This document shows positions 16,824 through 25,012 of a stretch of 64,000 nt of DNA, piece by piece. Position 1 is the first letter of the stretch; the number at the start of each line of letters is the position of its first letter. Location: NCBI RefSeq assembly GCF_030283205.1, contig NZ_JASNWF010000005.1:434001-498000 (forward strand), written 5' to 3'. A program made the position numbers and the translations under genes. Source of the DNA: Actinomadura opuntiae (GTDB lineage Bacteria > Actinomycetota > Actinomycetes > Streptosporangiales > Streptosporangiaceae). Under the pieces are notes generated by a model that searched no databases, was not told the DNA's origin, and saw only the letters and a program-made list of their open reading frames with translations.

Positions 16824-18563
16824 TCACCCGCCGCCTTGCGGCGGTTCCCCGGCCGGCTCCCTGGCGGCCCGCTTCGCGAGCTTCGCCGCCTTTGTCAGCA
16901 CCAGCGCGCCGAACAGCACCCGGCGGCCGCGCCGCAGCGGACGCGGCGGACGCGGCAGCCGGAGGCGCCGCGGCTGCTCCACGTCCGGCGCCGGCGCGGG
17001 ACCCGGCACCACGGGCGCCTTCGTCGACCTCGACCGCTTCGGGGAGGCGAGCCGGGTCGGGCGGCTCCGGCCCCGCAGGATCACCGACCTGCCGAACTCC
17101 CACTCGTCCGACTCCGCCAGGTGCGCGAGCTCCACCACCGTCCCGGACGCCAGCACCCGCCCCGGCGACGCCTTCGCCAGATCGCTCAGCCGCGCCGCCT
17201 CGTTCACCGGGTCGCCGATCACCGTGTACTCGAACCGCTGCTCCGCGCCGATGTAGCCGGCCACCACCGGGCCCGCCGACACCCCGACCCCCGCGTCCAG
17301 CATCGGGACCTCCGCGCGCAGCCGGACGGCCAGCTCGCGCGCCGCGCCGAGCGCCCCGCCCGCCGAGTCCTGCGTCTCCGTCGGCGCCCCGAAGATCGCC
17401 AGCGCCGCGTCCCCCTCGAACTTGTTGATCCACCCGCCGTGCCGCGCCACCACCGCCACCACCACGCCGAAGAACCGGTTCAGCAGCCCCACCACCTCGT
17501 CGGGACCGCGGGTGTCGGCCAGCCGCGTCGAGCCGGTCAGGTCGACGAACAGCACCGCGACCTCGCGCGTCTCGCCGCCCAGCTCGATGTCGCCGCGCTC
17601 CAGCGCCAGCCCCGCGACCTCCACGCCGACGTGCCGGCCGAACAGGTCGCGCAGCCGCTCGTTCTCGCGCAGCCCCGCCACCATGTGGTTGAAGCCCGCC
17701 TGCAGCTGCCCGACCTCGCTCGCGTCGTACACCGCCACCTCGGCGCCGAGATCGCCCCGCTCGACCTGCGCCATCCCCGTCCGGACGGACTTGATCGGGT
17801 CCGCGATCGCCCGCGTCGCCATGTACGTCACGTACACCCCGACGAGCAGCGCCGCGCCGCCCAGCCCCAGGATCGTGATCGCGAGCTGCGTGACGTCGAT
17901 GTCCGGCGCCGCCAGCGCCGCCACCGCCACGCAGATCAGGCCGAACACCGGGATCGCCGTCCCGAGCGCCCACGCGAGCATCACCCGCGTCGTCACCCCC
18001 GGCAGCCGGAACCGGCGCGGCCGCTCCGCCGCCAGCACCAGCGCCGCCGCCGGACGCAGCAGCCGCTCCGACAACAGGTACACGATCGTGCAGGTCGTCG
18101 CCGCGCCGAGCAGGCACGTCAGACCCGTCTTCACCGCGAGCCTGCCGGTGAACAGCACCACGTCCAGCCCCGCCCAACCCGCCGCGCCGACCCCCCACAG
18201 CGCGCCGACCAGGAACGTCAGGCGCAGCGGCCCCAGCAGGACGGCCCGTCCCTCCGCCGGGTCTGGCATGTGGCCGCCCCGCACCAGGCTGACCACCGGA
18301 CGCCACAGCCAGAGCCCCGCCAGCAGCGCGATGGGCCCGGCGACCACGGGATAGCTGAAGAATGCGATCGCGTTCACCCTGTGCACGTGATCGGGGTCGC
18401 GCAGCGGCGGGTCCGGCACGACGAACGTCGCGAAGAGCAGCACCACCAGGCCGCCGCCGATGTTCGCGACCACCACCACGACCGCGAGCACCCACCGGAC
18501 CCGCACCTCGAGCATCGTCCGGGGCACCCCGGGAAGCAGGCCGCGCGCCACCGTCCTGGTCAC
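16824..18563 (-). CDS. Membrane class III adenylate/guanylate cyclase with HAMP
   Basis: A 579-aa protein: six predicted membrane helices (about 20-265), a HAMP linker (ATRAIADPIKSVRTGMAQVERGD-like, about 262-315), and a catalytic domain (about 335-500). The metal-binding motif LFVDLTGST, KFEGDAALAIFG with the purine-specifying Lys, and DPVNEAARL with the transition-state Asn/Arg are all intact, unlike the cyclase-like protein at 11936. The architecture matches mycobacterial Rv1318c-1320c/Rv3645. It should make cAMP. The C-terminal 80 residues are basic and Pro/Arg-rich. Confidence 0.9.
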   Translation of the reverse strand: MTRTVARGLLPGVPRTMLEVRVRWVLAVVVVVANIGGGLVVLLFATFVVPDPPLRDPDHVHRVNAIAFFSYPVVAGPIALLAGLWLWRPVVSLVRGGHMPDPAEGRAVLLGPLRLTFLVGALWGVGAAGWAGLDVVLFTGRLAVKTGLTCLLGAATTCTIVYLLSERLLRPAAALVLAAERPRRFRLPGVTTRVMLAWALGTAIPVFGLICVAVAALAAPDIDVTQLAITILGLGGAALLVGVYVTYMATRAIADPIKSVRTGMAQVERGDLGAEVAVYDASEVGQLQAGFNHMVAGLRENERLRDLFGRHVGVEVAGLALERGDIELGGETREVAVLFVDLTGSTRLADTRGPDEVVGLLNRFFGVVVAVVARHGGWINKFEGDAALAIFGAPTETQDSAGGALGAARELAVRLRAEVPMLDAGVGVSAGPVVAGYIGAEQRFEYTVIGDPVNEAARLSDLAKASPGRVLASGTVVELAHLAESDEWEFGRSVILRGRSRPTRLASPKRSRSTKAPVVPGPAPAPDVEQPRRLRLPRPPRPLRRGRRVLFGALVLTKAAKLAKRAAREPAGEPPQGGG

Positions 18564-18604
18564 GTTCGCGCCTCCGTCCCCGAGGTCCCACGGAAATCAT
18601 CGCA

Positions 18605-20050
18605 CTAGGCGGTGCTGCTCTCCTCGGCGATCGCGACCTCCGCCGGCGCATCCCGCCGCGAGTTCCGCCACACCAGCGGCCAGCCCGCCAGGACGAGCAC
18701 GAGCCAGCCCGCCATCACGTACAGGGCGACCCGCGTGTCCGCCTCCCACGCGATCGTCACCGTGACGAACGCGAAGAAGGCCAGCACCAGCCAGTTGGTG
18801 TACGGCGCCCACGGCATCCGGTAGGGCGCCTTGGGCAGCACTCCCGCCGCGACCTTCCGCCGGTACGCCATGTGCGCCACCAGGATGACGGTCCACACCA
18901 GCAGCGCGCCACCCGTCGACACCGACGTGATGTACTCGAACGCCTTGTCCGGCACCACCGCGTTGATCACCACGCCCACGCCCATGACGAGCGCGGAGAT
19001 GACGACGGTGAGCACCGGGACGCCGCGCCCGTTCAGCCGCGCGAGCGCCTGCGGCCCGTCGCCGTTGACGCCGGCCGTCCGCAGCATCCGGGACGTCGAG
19101 TACAGCCCGCCCGCGTTGCACGACGACAGCGCCGCCGTCAGCACCACGAAGTTGACGATGTCTCCGCCGCCCGGAATGCCGATCTTGTCGAAGGCCAGCA
19201 CGAACGGGCTCGCCCCGCCCTTGAACGCCGTCCACGGCACCACCGCCATGATCACCAGCAGCGACCCCAGGTAGAACAGCGCGAACCGCACCGGCAGCGC
19301 GTTGATCGCCCGCGGGATGTTCTTCTCCGGGTCCCTCGCCTCGCTCGCCGTCACCCCGACCAGCTCGACGCCCAGGTAGGCGAACATCACCATCTGCAGG
19401 GTCATCAGCATCGGACTGATCCCCTCGGGGAAGAACCCGCCCTGGTCCCACAGGTTCGAGACGCTCGCCGTCCTCCCGGCGTCGCTGAACCCGAAGACCA
19501 GCACCCCGATCCCCACCAGGATCATCATCACGATCGCGGCGACCTTGATCATCGCGAACCAGAACTCCAGCTCGCCGAACAGCTTCACCGAGATCAGGTT
19601 CACCACGAACAGCACGACCAGCGCCACCAGCGCCGTCTGCCACTGCTCCACCCCGGGGAACCACTTCTGGACGTACTTGCCCGCCGCGGTCAGCTCCGCC
19701 ATCCCGGTCGTCACCCAGATGATCCAGTACGTCCACGTCGTGGCGTAGCCCCAGAAGGGCCCCAGAAACTCACGGGCATACCCGGCGAAACCTCCCTCCG
19801 CGTGCCGGTAGGTGAGCAGCTCACCGAGCGCCCGCATGACGAAGAACAACATCAACCCCGCGACGGCGTACGTCAGCACGAGACTCGGACCGGCCTTGGC
19901 GATGTTCTCCCCGGCCCCGAGGAACAACCCCGTGCCGATGGTGCCGCCGATGGCCAGCATCTGAATCTGGCGGGTTCCGAGCCCGCGCTGGTACCCCTCC
20001 GCGCCTTGGTCCGGGAGCTTTGCGACCACGCGTTCCTTCCGCCCTCTCAC
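18605..20050 (-). CDS. Amino acid permease (APC superfamily, AAT family)
   Basis: A 481-aa transporter with 12 hydrophobic segments. The N-terminal motif QIQMLAIGGTIGTGLFLGAG is typical of the GabP/AroP/LysP-like AAT family. It should import an amino acid by proton symport; the specificity cannot be read from sequence. It is transcribed leftwards, in the same direction as the cyclase gene 41 bp beyond. Confidence 0.9.
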   Translation of the reverse strand: MRGRKERVVAKLPDQGAEGYQRGLGTRQIQMLAIGGTIGTGLFLGAGENIAKAGPSLVLTYAVAGLMLFFVMRALGELLTYRHAEGGFAGYAREFLGPFWGYATTWTYWIIWVTTGMAELTAAGKYVQKWFPGVEQWQTALVALVVLFVVNLISVKLFGELEFWFAMIKVAAIVMMILVGIGVLVFGFSDAGRTASVSNLWDQGGFFPEGISPMLMTLQMVMFAYLGVELVGVTASEARDPEKNIPRAINALPVRFALFYLGSLLVIMAVVPWTAFKGGASPFVLAFDKIGIPGGGDIVNFVVLTAALSSCNAGGLYSTSRMLRTAGVNGDGPQALARLNGRGVPVLTVVISALVMGVGVVINAVVPDKAFEYITSVSTGGALLVWTVILVAHMAYRRKVAAGVLPKAPYRMPWAPYTNWLVLAFFAFVTVTIAWEADTRVALYVMAGWLVLVLAGWPLVWRNSRRDAPAEVAIAEESSTA

Positions 20051-20283
20051 GTCGACGGCCGTCCCCCTCGGGACGGCTCCGGCCAGGCCAGACTAGGAAC
20101 CCGGCACCCCGAAAACGAACCACCCGCCCCACGCCCCTCCGTAGCCCCGTCCTCCCCCGTCGCGCCCGCCCTTAACGAGTTGGCGCCGTCCTCGGCCATC
20201 GCGTATGCTCTCGGACGTCGCCAAGGACCGGCAGCCCGCCGGTCAGGCCACCGCCCCGAAGCCGCTAGGCTCGAGGCAAGCAA

Positions 20284-20358
20284 GGTCCTGTGGAGCAGCT
20301 AGGAGTGCTCGCCACCCTGTCAAGGTGGAGGCCGCGGGTTCAAATCCCGTCAGGACCG
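20284..20358 (+). tRNA. tRNA-Asp(GUC)
   Basis: A complete cloverleaf: acceptor GGTCCTG/CAGGACC, anticodon stem CCACC/GGTGG with loop CTGTCAA, and T-arm GCGGGTTCAAATCCCG-like. Anticodon GTC is at 20319-20321. It precedes tRNA-Phe by 23 bp, probably one transcript. CCA is not encoded. Confidence 0.95.
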
Positions 20359-20381
20359 CCAGACGCGCCGACGCGCGTCCT

Positions 20382-20455
20382 GGGCAGGTAGCTCAGTCGG
20401 TACGAGCGTCCGCCTGAAAAGCGGAAGGTCGGCGGTTCGACCCCGCCCCTGCCCA
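20382..20455 (+). tRNA. tRNA-Phe(GAA), integration target of the mobile element
   Basis: Acceptor GGGCAGG/CCTGCCC with discriminator A, D-stem GCTC/GAGC, anticodon stem TCCGC/GCGGA with loop CTGAAAA (anticodon GAA at 20416-20418), and T-stem GGCGG/CCGCC. From the anticodon loop to the 3' end it forms the 43-bp att repeat, so integration restored an intact tRNA gene. Confidence 0.95.
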
Positions 20456-20456
20456 C
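20414..20456 (+). repeat. att copy 1 (attL), 3' half of tRNA-Phe
   Basis: This 43-bp stretch, beginning CTGAAAAGCGG and ending CCTGCCCAC, is repeated exactly at 36290-36332 and 37466-37508. It is the crossover region of the integrase. Confidence 0.92.
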
Positions 20457-20471
20457 ACCACGTGACCAGCC

Positions 20472-20507
20472 AAAAGGCCCGGAACCAATCGCGGTTCCGG
20501 GCCTTTT
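20472..20507 (+). terminator. Intrinsic terminator inside the element, behind tRNA-Phe
   Basis: AAAAGGCCCGGAACC pairs perfectly over 15 bp with GGTTCCGGGCCTTTT around a 6-nt loop, 16 bp after the tRNA. It is bidirectional (A and T tracts) and likely ends the tRNA transcript and the leftward element transcript. Confidence 0.85.
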
Positions 20508-20528
20508 GACGGCAACCCTGACGGCAAC
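20508..20528 (+). repeat. Two GACGGCAAC repeats, putative integrase arm sites (left end)
   Basis: GACGGCAAC occurs at 20508-20516 and 20520-20528, exactly 12 bp apart. Six further copies lie next to the other att sites, which suggests arm-type Int (or Xis) binding sites. Confidence 0.6.
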
Positions 20529-20529
20529 G

Positions 20530-21189
20530 TCACCAACCGGCAGCATCCCGGTAGTACGCCTCCATGTCCGCCTGGTAGTCCGTGCGGACGTCAAGTTCGC
20601 AACGGAACCCGGTGTCCGCAGCATCCAGGAAGTTGGCCACGGCTTCCATAGCCTCCTGAAAGCGGCGGGTGTGCAGCCGGGTCGTACCTTCGAGCGTTCT
20701 ATGGCCCTTCACGTCGATCGGATAGCGGAAGCTCTGCGCGGTCGGGTCCAAGTGGCTCAACTGGAGGAGGACACGCTCCACATGGTCAAGATCTTCAGCT
20801 TCCTCGACACCTGCACGCTCCAGCCGGCGGCGCGCATCCCTCCAGAGTTGGTCGACCTTGTGCCCTCTGGGGATGTCGAAGGCCTCCCCTTCATACTTCT
20901 GCAGCAGTCCGATGAGCGCCTTGAGCTGCAACTCAACGTAGTGACGCCAGCACATAAGGAACGGAAAGATCAGTATGTCCAGGTGCTGCCGCTTACGTCC
21001 CATGTGCTCGACAAGCACGCCCGCAGCCTTCCTGTACCCCGACACATAGCCGAGCCACCCGTCATGCGACCACCCCAGACAAGCCACATACCACCAGTCC
21101 GGGTCCTCGGCGTGAAGATCGGCCGTTGCGCTCGGCCACGGAGCCTGAGTACTCAAGTCTTCAAGATCAATCTCATCGAATAGGCTCAT
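20530..21189 (-). CDS. Hypothetical protein with HEPN-like helical pattern
   Basis: A 219-aa protein of lower GC (near 57%) than the host. I do not recognise it with certainty. The middle part (CWRHYVELQLKALIGLL, GHKVDQLW, LSHLDPTAQSFRYPID) has the helix spacing of HEPN-like domains found in abortive-infection and toxin proteins. No convincing R-x4-6-H RNase motif is seen. It lies between attL and int, its stop adjoining the arm-site repeats, a common cargo position. Function is unknown. Confidence 0.5.
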   Translation of the reverse strand: MSLFDEIDLEDLSTQAPWPSATADLHAEDPDWWYVACLGWSHDGWLGYVSGYRKAAGVLVEHMGRKRQHLDILIFPFLMCWRHYVELQLKALIGLLQKYEGEAFDIPRGHKVDQLWRDARRRLERAGVEEAEDLDHVERVLLQLSHLDPTAQSFRYPIDVKGHRTLEGTTRLHTRRFQEAMEAVANFLDAADTGFRCELDVRTDYQADMEAYYRDAAGW

Positions 21190-21261
21190 GTAACCAGTGT
21201 GGCCTTCGAATGAGTGCGCCTCGACCCATTAATGGTCGAGGCGCATAAACGAACGGAGCGG

Positions 21262-22623
21262 TCAGCCGAGAGCATCCCCCAGCTTCCGGAGCGCCGCCCG
21301 CTTATCGTCGAGGGACGTGTGCGCGTAGATCGTCATGGTCACCTCGATGTCGCTGTGCCCGACGATGTCCCGGACGACGTTGGGTGCGATGCCCAGGTGG
21401 AGCAGCAGCGAGACGCAGGTGTGGCGCATGTCGTGGAAGCGCATGCCCTCCAGGCCGACGGCCGCGCGGACGCGGCCCCAGGAACGGCGAAGGTTGTCCG
21501 GCTCCATGGGCGTACCGCGCCGGGACGGGAAGACGAGGCCGTAGTCCTCCCAGTCGTCCCAGGCGTCCGCGCGCTCGGCCGTCTGCCTCACCTTGTGCTC
21601 GCACAGTGCGGTGATGCAGACGGGAGGCAGCGGGATGGTTCGCTCGGAGTCGTCGGTCTTGGGGCGGACGAACCGTAGCGCTCCCCCGACCCGTTGGAGC
21701 GTCTGCGCGACTTCCAGCGTGGCGCTCTCGACTCCGCTACCCACGCAGGTCTGGCACTCGGCGCCGTCCACCTCGCCGCCCTCGCCGTCGCAAGCCCGGC
21801 AGCCGACGAGGGCCACGTCTCGCCAGCGCAGGCCGAGCAGCTCGCCGCGCCGCAGGCCGAGGCAGAGTGCCAGGACGTACAGCGCATACAGCCGCTCGTC
21901 GCGGGCCGCCTTGAGGACGTCGCGCGCCTGGTCGACCGTGAGCCCGCGGTTCACCTTGTACTTCGGCGCGCCGACCTTGACGAGCTTGGCCACGTTGCGC
22001 GGGATGACCTCCTCTCTGACGGCCGACTCCAGCGCGTTGCGCAGCACGGCGTGAATCGACTGGACCATGCGCACGGACGGGTGCGACTCGCAGCACTGGC
22101 CGCCCTTGAGGGCGCAGCACCGGGGCACGTCGCGGGCAGCATCGACGCCGTGCTTGCAGCAGAGGCACTGCGCACGGACGCGGTTGATGAACGCCCGGAC
22201 GTCGCGCACGGCCAGCTTGCCGAGCCGCTTCTTGCCGAGTTCCGGCACGAGGTAGAGCCGGATGACGCCCTCGTATCCCTGCGCCGTTCGCGGCTTACGT
22301 TCGGGCCGTACGACGTTGTCCAGCCAGTACGTGAGGTACTGCTCCACCGTCCAACTCTCGGCCGACACGGGGATGCCCTGGTCAGCTTGTTCCAGGACCT
22401 TCGTCAGCTTGCGCCGCACCTCCTCACGGGTCCGGCCGTAGAGACGGACGCGCTTGTAGGTGCCGGCGGTCGTCGGGACGAAGGCCGCGCCCTCGTACCG
22501 ACCGTCCTTCCGCTGGTAGATCGTCCCTTCCCCGTTGGCACGCTTGCGCGAGCGGCTCTTGCGAGGCTTGGAGCCCGGCGTCTCTTCGGGTTCGTCCGGG
22601 ACGGCGAGCAGGGTGACGGCCAT
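21262..22623 (-). CDS. int: Tyrosine site-specific integrase of the AICE
   Basis: A 453-aa recombinase. After an N-terminal arm-binding region (GEGTIYQRKDGRYEGAAF) and a core-binding domain, the catalytic domain has Arg in LGLRRGELLGL, the box HDMRHTC, GHSDIEVTM, and the nucleophile Tyr in TIYAHT. Two Cys-rich insertions are unusual: CLCCKHG...RCC...CC near residues 190-220, and CRACDGEG...CQTCVGSG in the catalytic domain, both likely zinc knuckles. ATG 22623 overlaps the xis stop (TGATG), with GGAGG upstream. It inserts the element at tRNA-Phe. Confidence 0.93.
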   Translation of the reverse strand: MAVTLLAVPDEPEETPGSKPRKSRSRKRANGEGTIYQRKDGRYEGAAFVPTTAGTYKRVRLYGRTREEVRRKLTKVLEQADQGIPVSAESWTVEQYLTYWLDNVVRPERKPRTAQGYEGVIRLYLVPELGKKRLGKLAVRDVRAFINRVRAQCLCCKHGVDAARDVPRCCALKGGQCCESHPSVRMVQSIHAVLRNALESAVREEVIPRNVAKLVKVGAPKYKVNRGLTVDQARDVLKAARDERLYALYVLALCLGLRRGELLGLRWRDVALVGCRACDGEGGEVDGAECQTCVGSGVESATLEVAQTLQRVGGALRFVRPKTDDSERTIPLPPVCITALCEHKVRQTAERADAWDDWEDYGLVFPSRRGTPMEPDNLRRSWGRVRAAVGLEGMRFHDMRHTCVSLLLHLGIAPNVVRDIVGHSDIEVTMTIYAHTSLDDKRAALRKLGDALG

Positions 22624-22802
22624 CAGGCAGCAACCTCCGAGAGCTGGTCGAGGCATTCGGCGAGGGCGTTGACGGGGACCAGACGCCGACGGCCGATCTT
22701 GACCGTGCGGAGCTGGTTGGAGCGGATGAGGTTGTAGAGCGTCCACCGGCTCACTCGGAGCCGTTCGGCCGCTTCGTCGACGGTCAGAACCAGGTCGTTC
22801 AA
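22623..22802 (-). CDS. xis: Excisionase (Xis), MerR/helix-turn-helix type
   Basis: A 59-aa protein with a winged HTH (LTVDEAAERLRVSRWTLYNLIRSNQLRTVKIGRRRLVP), the standard actinomycete Xis. A TTG start at 22802 is inferred: AGGGAG stands 6 bp upstream, and the TTG overlaps the rep stop in TTGA, so translation is coupled. The protein bends att DNA to favour excision. It ends in TGATG, overlapping int. Confidence 0.88.
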   Translation of the reverse strand: MNDLVLTVDEAAERLRVSRWTLYNLIRSNQLRTVKIGRRRLVPVNALAECLDQLSEVAA

Positions 22803-24211
22803 TGCGTGCTCCCTTGAGTGGTGACGGACGGGTGGAGGATCGGCAGCGGCTTGCCGGTGAGTGCGGCGGTCAGGAGCGCTTCGCCGGGGGTCATGCCTTG
22901 GCCGAGGTAGCGCCAGTGGGCGACGACGAGGACCTGGTCGTCGTCGAAGGGCAGGCGCCCCGTGGTGATCTCGTCGTGTTCGCGCTGGTTGTGCTCGATG
23001 CGTGCTTGGCGGAGCGCACCGAGGGTGGTGGAGTAGCGGCGGGATTTGGTGGAGAAGTGGCCGCGGAAGCCGAGCATGTGAGCCCATTCGGCGAGCCGCA
23101 GCCCCGCGTATTCGTCGATGGCACTCAAGCGGAGGCATTCGGCGATGAGTCGTCGGGCGTGTGCCGAGACGGGGAGGTCGGCCAGGTCGTCGGTTGCGCG
23201 GATGCGGCGGTCGAGGGTGCCGACGCATTCGGCGGCTTTGGTGGCGTACTTGGCGATGTAGCCCGCCACCGCAGTGTCGGTCAGCTCCCCGGACGTGGTG
23301 ATGGTCCGCAAGTCGACTTGCGGACCCCAAGCATGCGTCATGGCGGAGACATCGCCCGCCGCCGGAGTGGACACCTTGACAGCCCCGGCCGCGTGGTCGA
23401 CGGCCGCTTTGAGGAGCTCATGTGTTGCCCAGGGGGGCGGGGTTGCGTCGGGGCCGCCGGGTCCGTCGAGGCGGATGACGGCGTGAAAGTGCACCAGGCC
23501 GCGCCGCTGGTATTCGGCGACTTTGGCGAAGGAGACGGTGAGCACCTCGCGCAGTTCGCGTACAAGCAGGCCCGCCGACCGGGCGACGTAGCGGCGGAAG
23601 GCGAGGGTGAACCGCCGCCATAGTTCGGGTGCGTGTGCGTTCCAGAGGACGGCGCCGGTGTAGTCGAAGCAGTCCGGGCAGATGGGTTGTCCGAGGCGCG
23701 GGTCGGCGGTGGAGTGCCGGACGGTGCACGACACCGGCCGGCCATGCGGACAGCTCCCGCCGTTGCGGCGGGGATGGCAGGACACGACGGCGCCGCTGGC
23801 CCCGGTGCGGCGGGAGTGCACCGGCCCGAACGACGGCGCGGTGAGGGTGACGAACGCGGCCGGATGCGCGGTGACGGTGTTAGGGACGCCTTTGCCGCCG
23901 ACGAGTCCGGCGCGGACGAGTTGGTAGGTGTCGGCGCGGTAGATCTCGGCGCAGGCCGGGCACCGCGAGGCGCGCCGGGTTTTGCACGCCACCCGCAGCA
24001 CCCCGCCCGGCTCACGTGCGGTCGAGTAGCGATGCAGCACGGCGCCGGTCATCGGGTCGATGTGCTCGACGCCGCCGCGCAGGTGGATCGGTTGGGCGCA
24101 TCCTCCGGTGGTGTGGGCGCGGCGAGCCCATGCGCGGAAGTCGGGCCGGTTGAACCGTTCGGCCATGTCTCGCGCAGCGATCGCGGAGACGTGTGGAGCG
24201 TGTTGCGGCAC
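22799..24211 (-). CDS. repSA: RepSA-type replication initiator
   Basis: A 470-aa rolling-circle initiator. Cys-rich N-terminal motifs (CPACAEIYRADTYQL, CPHGRPVSC, CPDCFDY) are typical of RepSA. The HUH metal motif is HFH at residues 241-243, and the nicking motif Y319-IAK-Y323-ATK follows. It should nick the element origin and drive replication after excision, as in pSAM2. The start is a GTG at 24211; a later start cannot be excluded. It lies in one operon with the transfer genes, coupled to xis. Confidence 0.9.
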   Translation of the reverse strand: MPQHAPHVSAIAARDMAERFNRPDFRAWARRAHTTGGCAQPIHLRGGVEHIDPMTGAVLHRYSTAREPGGVLRVACKTRRASRCPACAEIYRADTYQLVRAGLVGGKGVPNTVTAHPAAFVTLTAPSFGPVHSRRTGASGAVVSCHPRRNGGSCPHGRPVSCTVRHSTADPRLGQPICPDCFDYTGAVLWNAHAPELWRRFTLAFRRYVARSAGLLVRELREVLTVSFAKVAEYQRRGLVHFHAVIRLDGPGGPDATPPPWATHELLKAAVDHAAGAVKVSTPAAGDVSAMTHAWGPQVDLRTITTSGELTDTAVAGYIAKYATKAAECVGTLDRRIRATDDLADLPVSAHARRLIAECLRLSAIDEYAGLRLAEWAHMLGFRGHFSTKSRRYSTTLGALRQARIEHNQREHDEITTGRLPFDDDQVLVVAHWRYLGQGMTPGEALLTAALTGKPLPILHPSVTTQGSTH

Positions 24212-24308
24212 GATGGACGGGTCTCCCTATCCGTTCAGATGGGTGGTGGGGACGACCCCCCGGCGCGGCGCTCTTGCTTGGCGGCTTGTGGGCCGCGCCG
24301 GGGGCGAT

Positions 24309-24464
24309 TCAGAACGCCGTCACGAAGCGCGAGAGCGCGTCGGCCAGCAGCGCCAGGCCGGTCACGATGGCGCGGACGGCGTGTGCGGCGTTCTCGGGGT
24401 GGTTGAGGACGAACAGGCCCAGCACGATCCAGAAGGCGGCGAAGCCGCAGCGGCGCAGGAACAT
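24309..24464 (-). CDS. Small membrane protein (51 aa) of the transfer operon
   Basis: A hidden short gene. It begins MFLRRCGFAAFW at 24464, with AAGGGG about 9 bp upstream, and ends at 24309. Residues 8-25 and 33-48 are hydrophobic, so one or two membrane segments are likely. Position and size match the small Spd-type proteins of AICEs involved in spreading between hyphal compartments, but I cannot assign it to a named family. Confidence 0.6.
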   Translation of the reverse strand: MFLRRCGFAAFWIVLGLFVLNHPENAAHAVRAIVTGLALLADALSRFVTAF

Positions 24465-24477
24465 CGAGGCATCCCCT

Positions 24478-24582
24478 TCAGAGGGTGTGGCCGTGGCCGT
24501 CGCAGTCGGGGCAGGTCGACCCGTCGGAGGCGGCCCCGCCGCCGCCGCAGGTGGCGCAGGCCCAGCCCCACGCGGCGCGCAT
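24478..24582 (-). CDS. Zinc-ribbon microprotein (34 aa)
   Basis: A hidden short gene whose ATG (24582) overlaps the upstream stop in TGATG. It encodes two CxxC knuckles: WACATCGGGG and TCPDCDGHGH, as in DnaJ-type zinc centres. Similar short zinc-ribbon frames are common in AICE operons; their role is unknown. Stop 24478 is followed directly by the AAGGGG of the next gene. Confidence 0.6.
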   Translation of the reverse strand: MRAAWGWACATCGGGGAASDGSTCPDCDGHGHTL

Positions 24583-24992
24583 CAGGCCACCCGCCCGTTG
24601 CCGCCGTGGTCCTGGCCCTCGTGGAGGCGGATGTTGTCGCGGTAGCTCATGTGCGCCTCGTGCTCGCGGCGGTTGCGGGCGGGGATGTGGACGATGCGGT
24701 AGGTGATCCGGCCGAAGGAGCGAGAGGCGAAGTAGTGCCCGCCGGACGGTCGATCGTCCTGGACGGAGGCGCCCAGGAGCGCGGCCACCTGGTCGACGAC
24801 CGCAGCCGAGCCGGTGTCGTCGCTCTGGCGGGCGAAGACGTCGAAGTCCCTGCCGTACTCGGGGACTGGAACGCCGGGGTTGGTCTCCAGGAAGTCGGCG
24901 AGCGCCCGCAGGCCGGTGATGATCTGGTGACGGGAGAACAGGTCACCCGGAACGACCGGGAACGGGCTGCCGGTGGTGGTGTGGGCGGTCAT
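24582..24992 (-). CDS. Conserved AICE protein, unknown function
   Basis: A 136-aa soluble protein starting MTAHTTTGSPFPVVPGD. It has an acidic/hydrophobic pattern (LRALADFLETNPGVPVPEYGRDFDVF) but no motif I can name. Position between SpdB-like and zinc-ribbon genes in the leftward operon suggests a role in transfer or copy control. It is likely translated by coupling within the operon. Confidence 0.65.
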   Translation of the reverse strand: MTAHTTTGSPFPVVPGDLFSRHQIITGLRALADFLETNPGVPVPEYGRDFDVFARQSDDTGSAAVVDQVAALLGASVQDDRPSGGHYFASRSFGRITYRIVHIPARNRREHEAHMSYRDNIRLHEGQDHGGNGRVA

Positions 24993-25012
24993 GGTGCGAT
25001 GCCTCCAGGCGG

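Noticed and set aside
15720..18608. Very long plus-strand frame opposite the GDPD, cyclase and permease genes
   Set aside because: It lies antisense to three well-supported genes, its translation is Arg/His/Gln-rich low complexity, and no family is recognisable. It is a GC-composition artefact.
20340..20624. Minus-strand frame containing GRGGVEPPTFRFSG
   Set aside because: It is antisense translation of the tRNA-Phe 3' half and its flank. The same peptide appears at 36180-36425 and 37434-37676, that is at each att copy.
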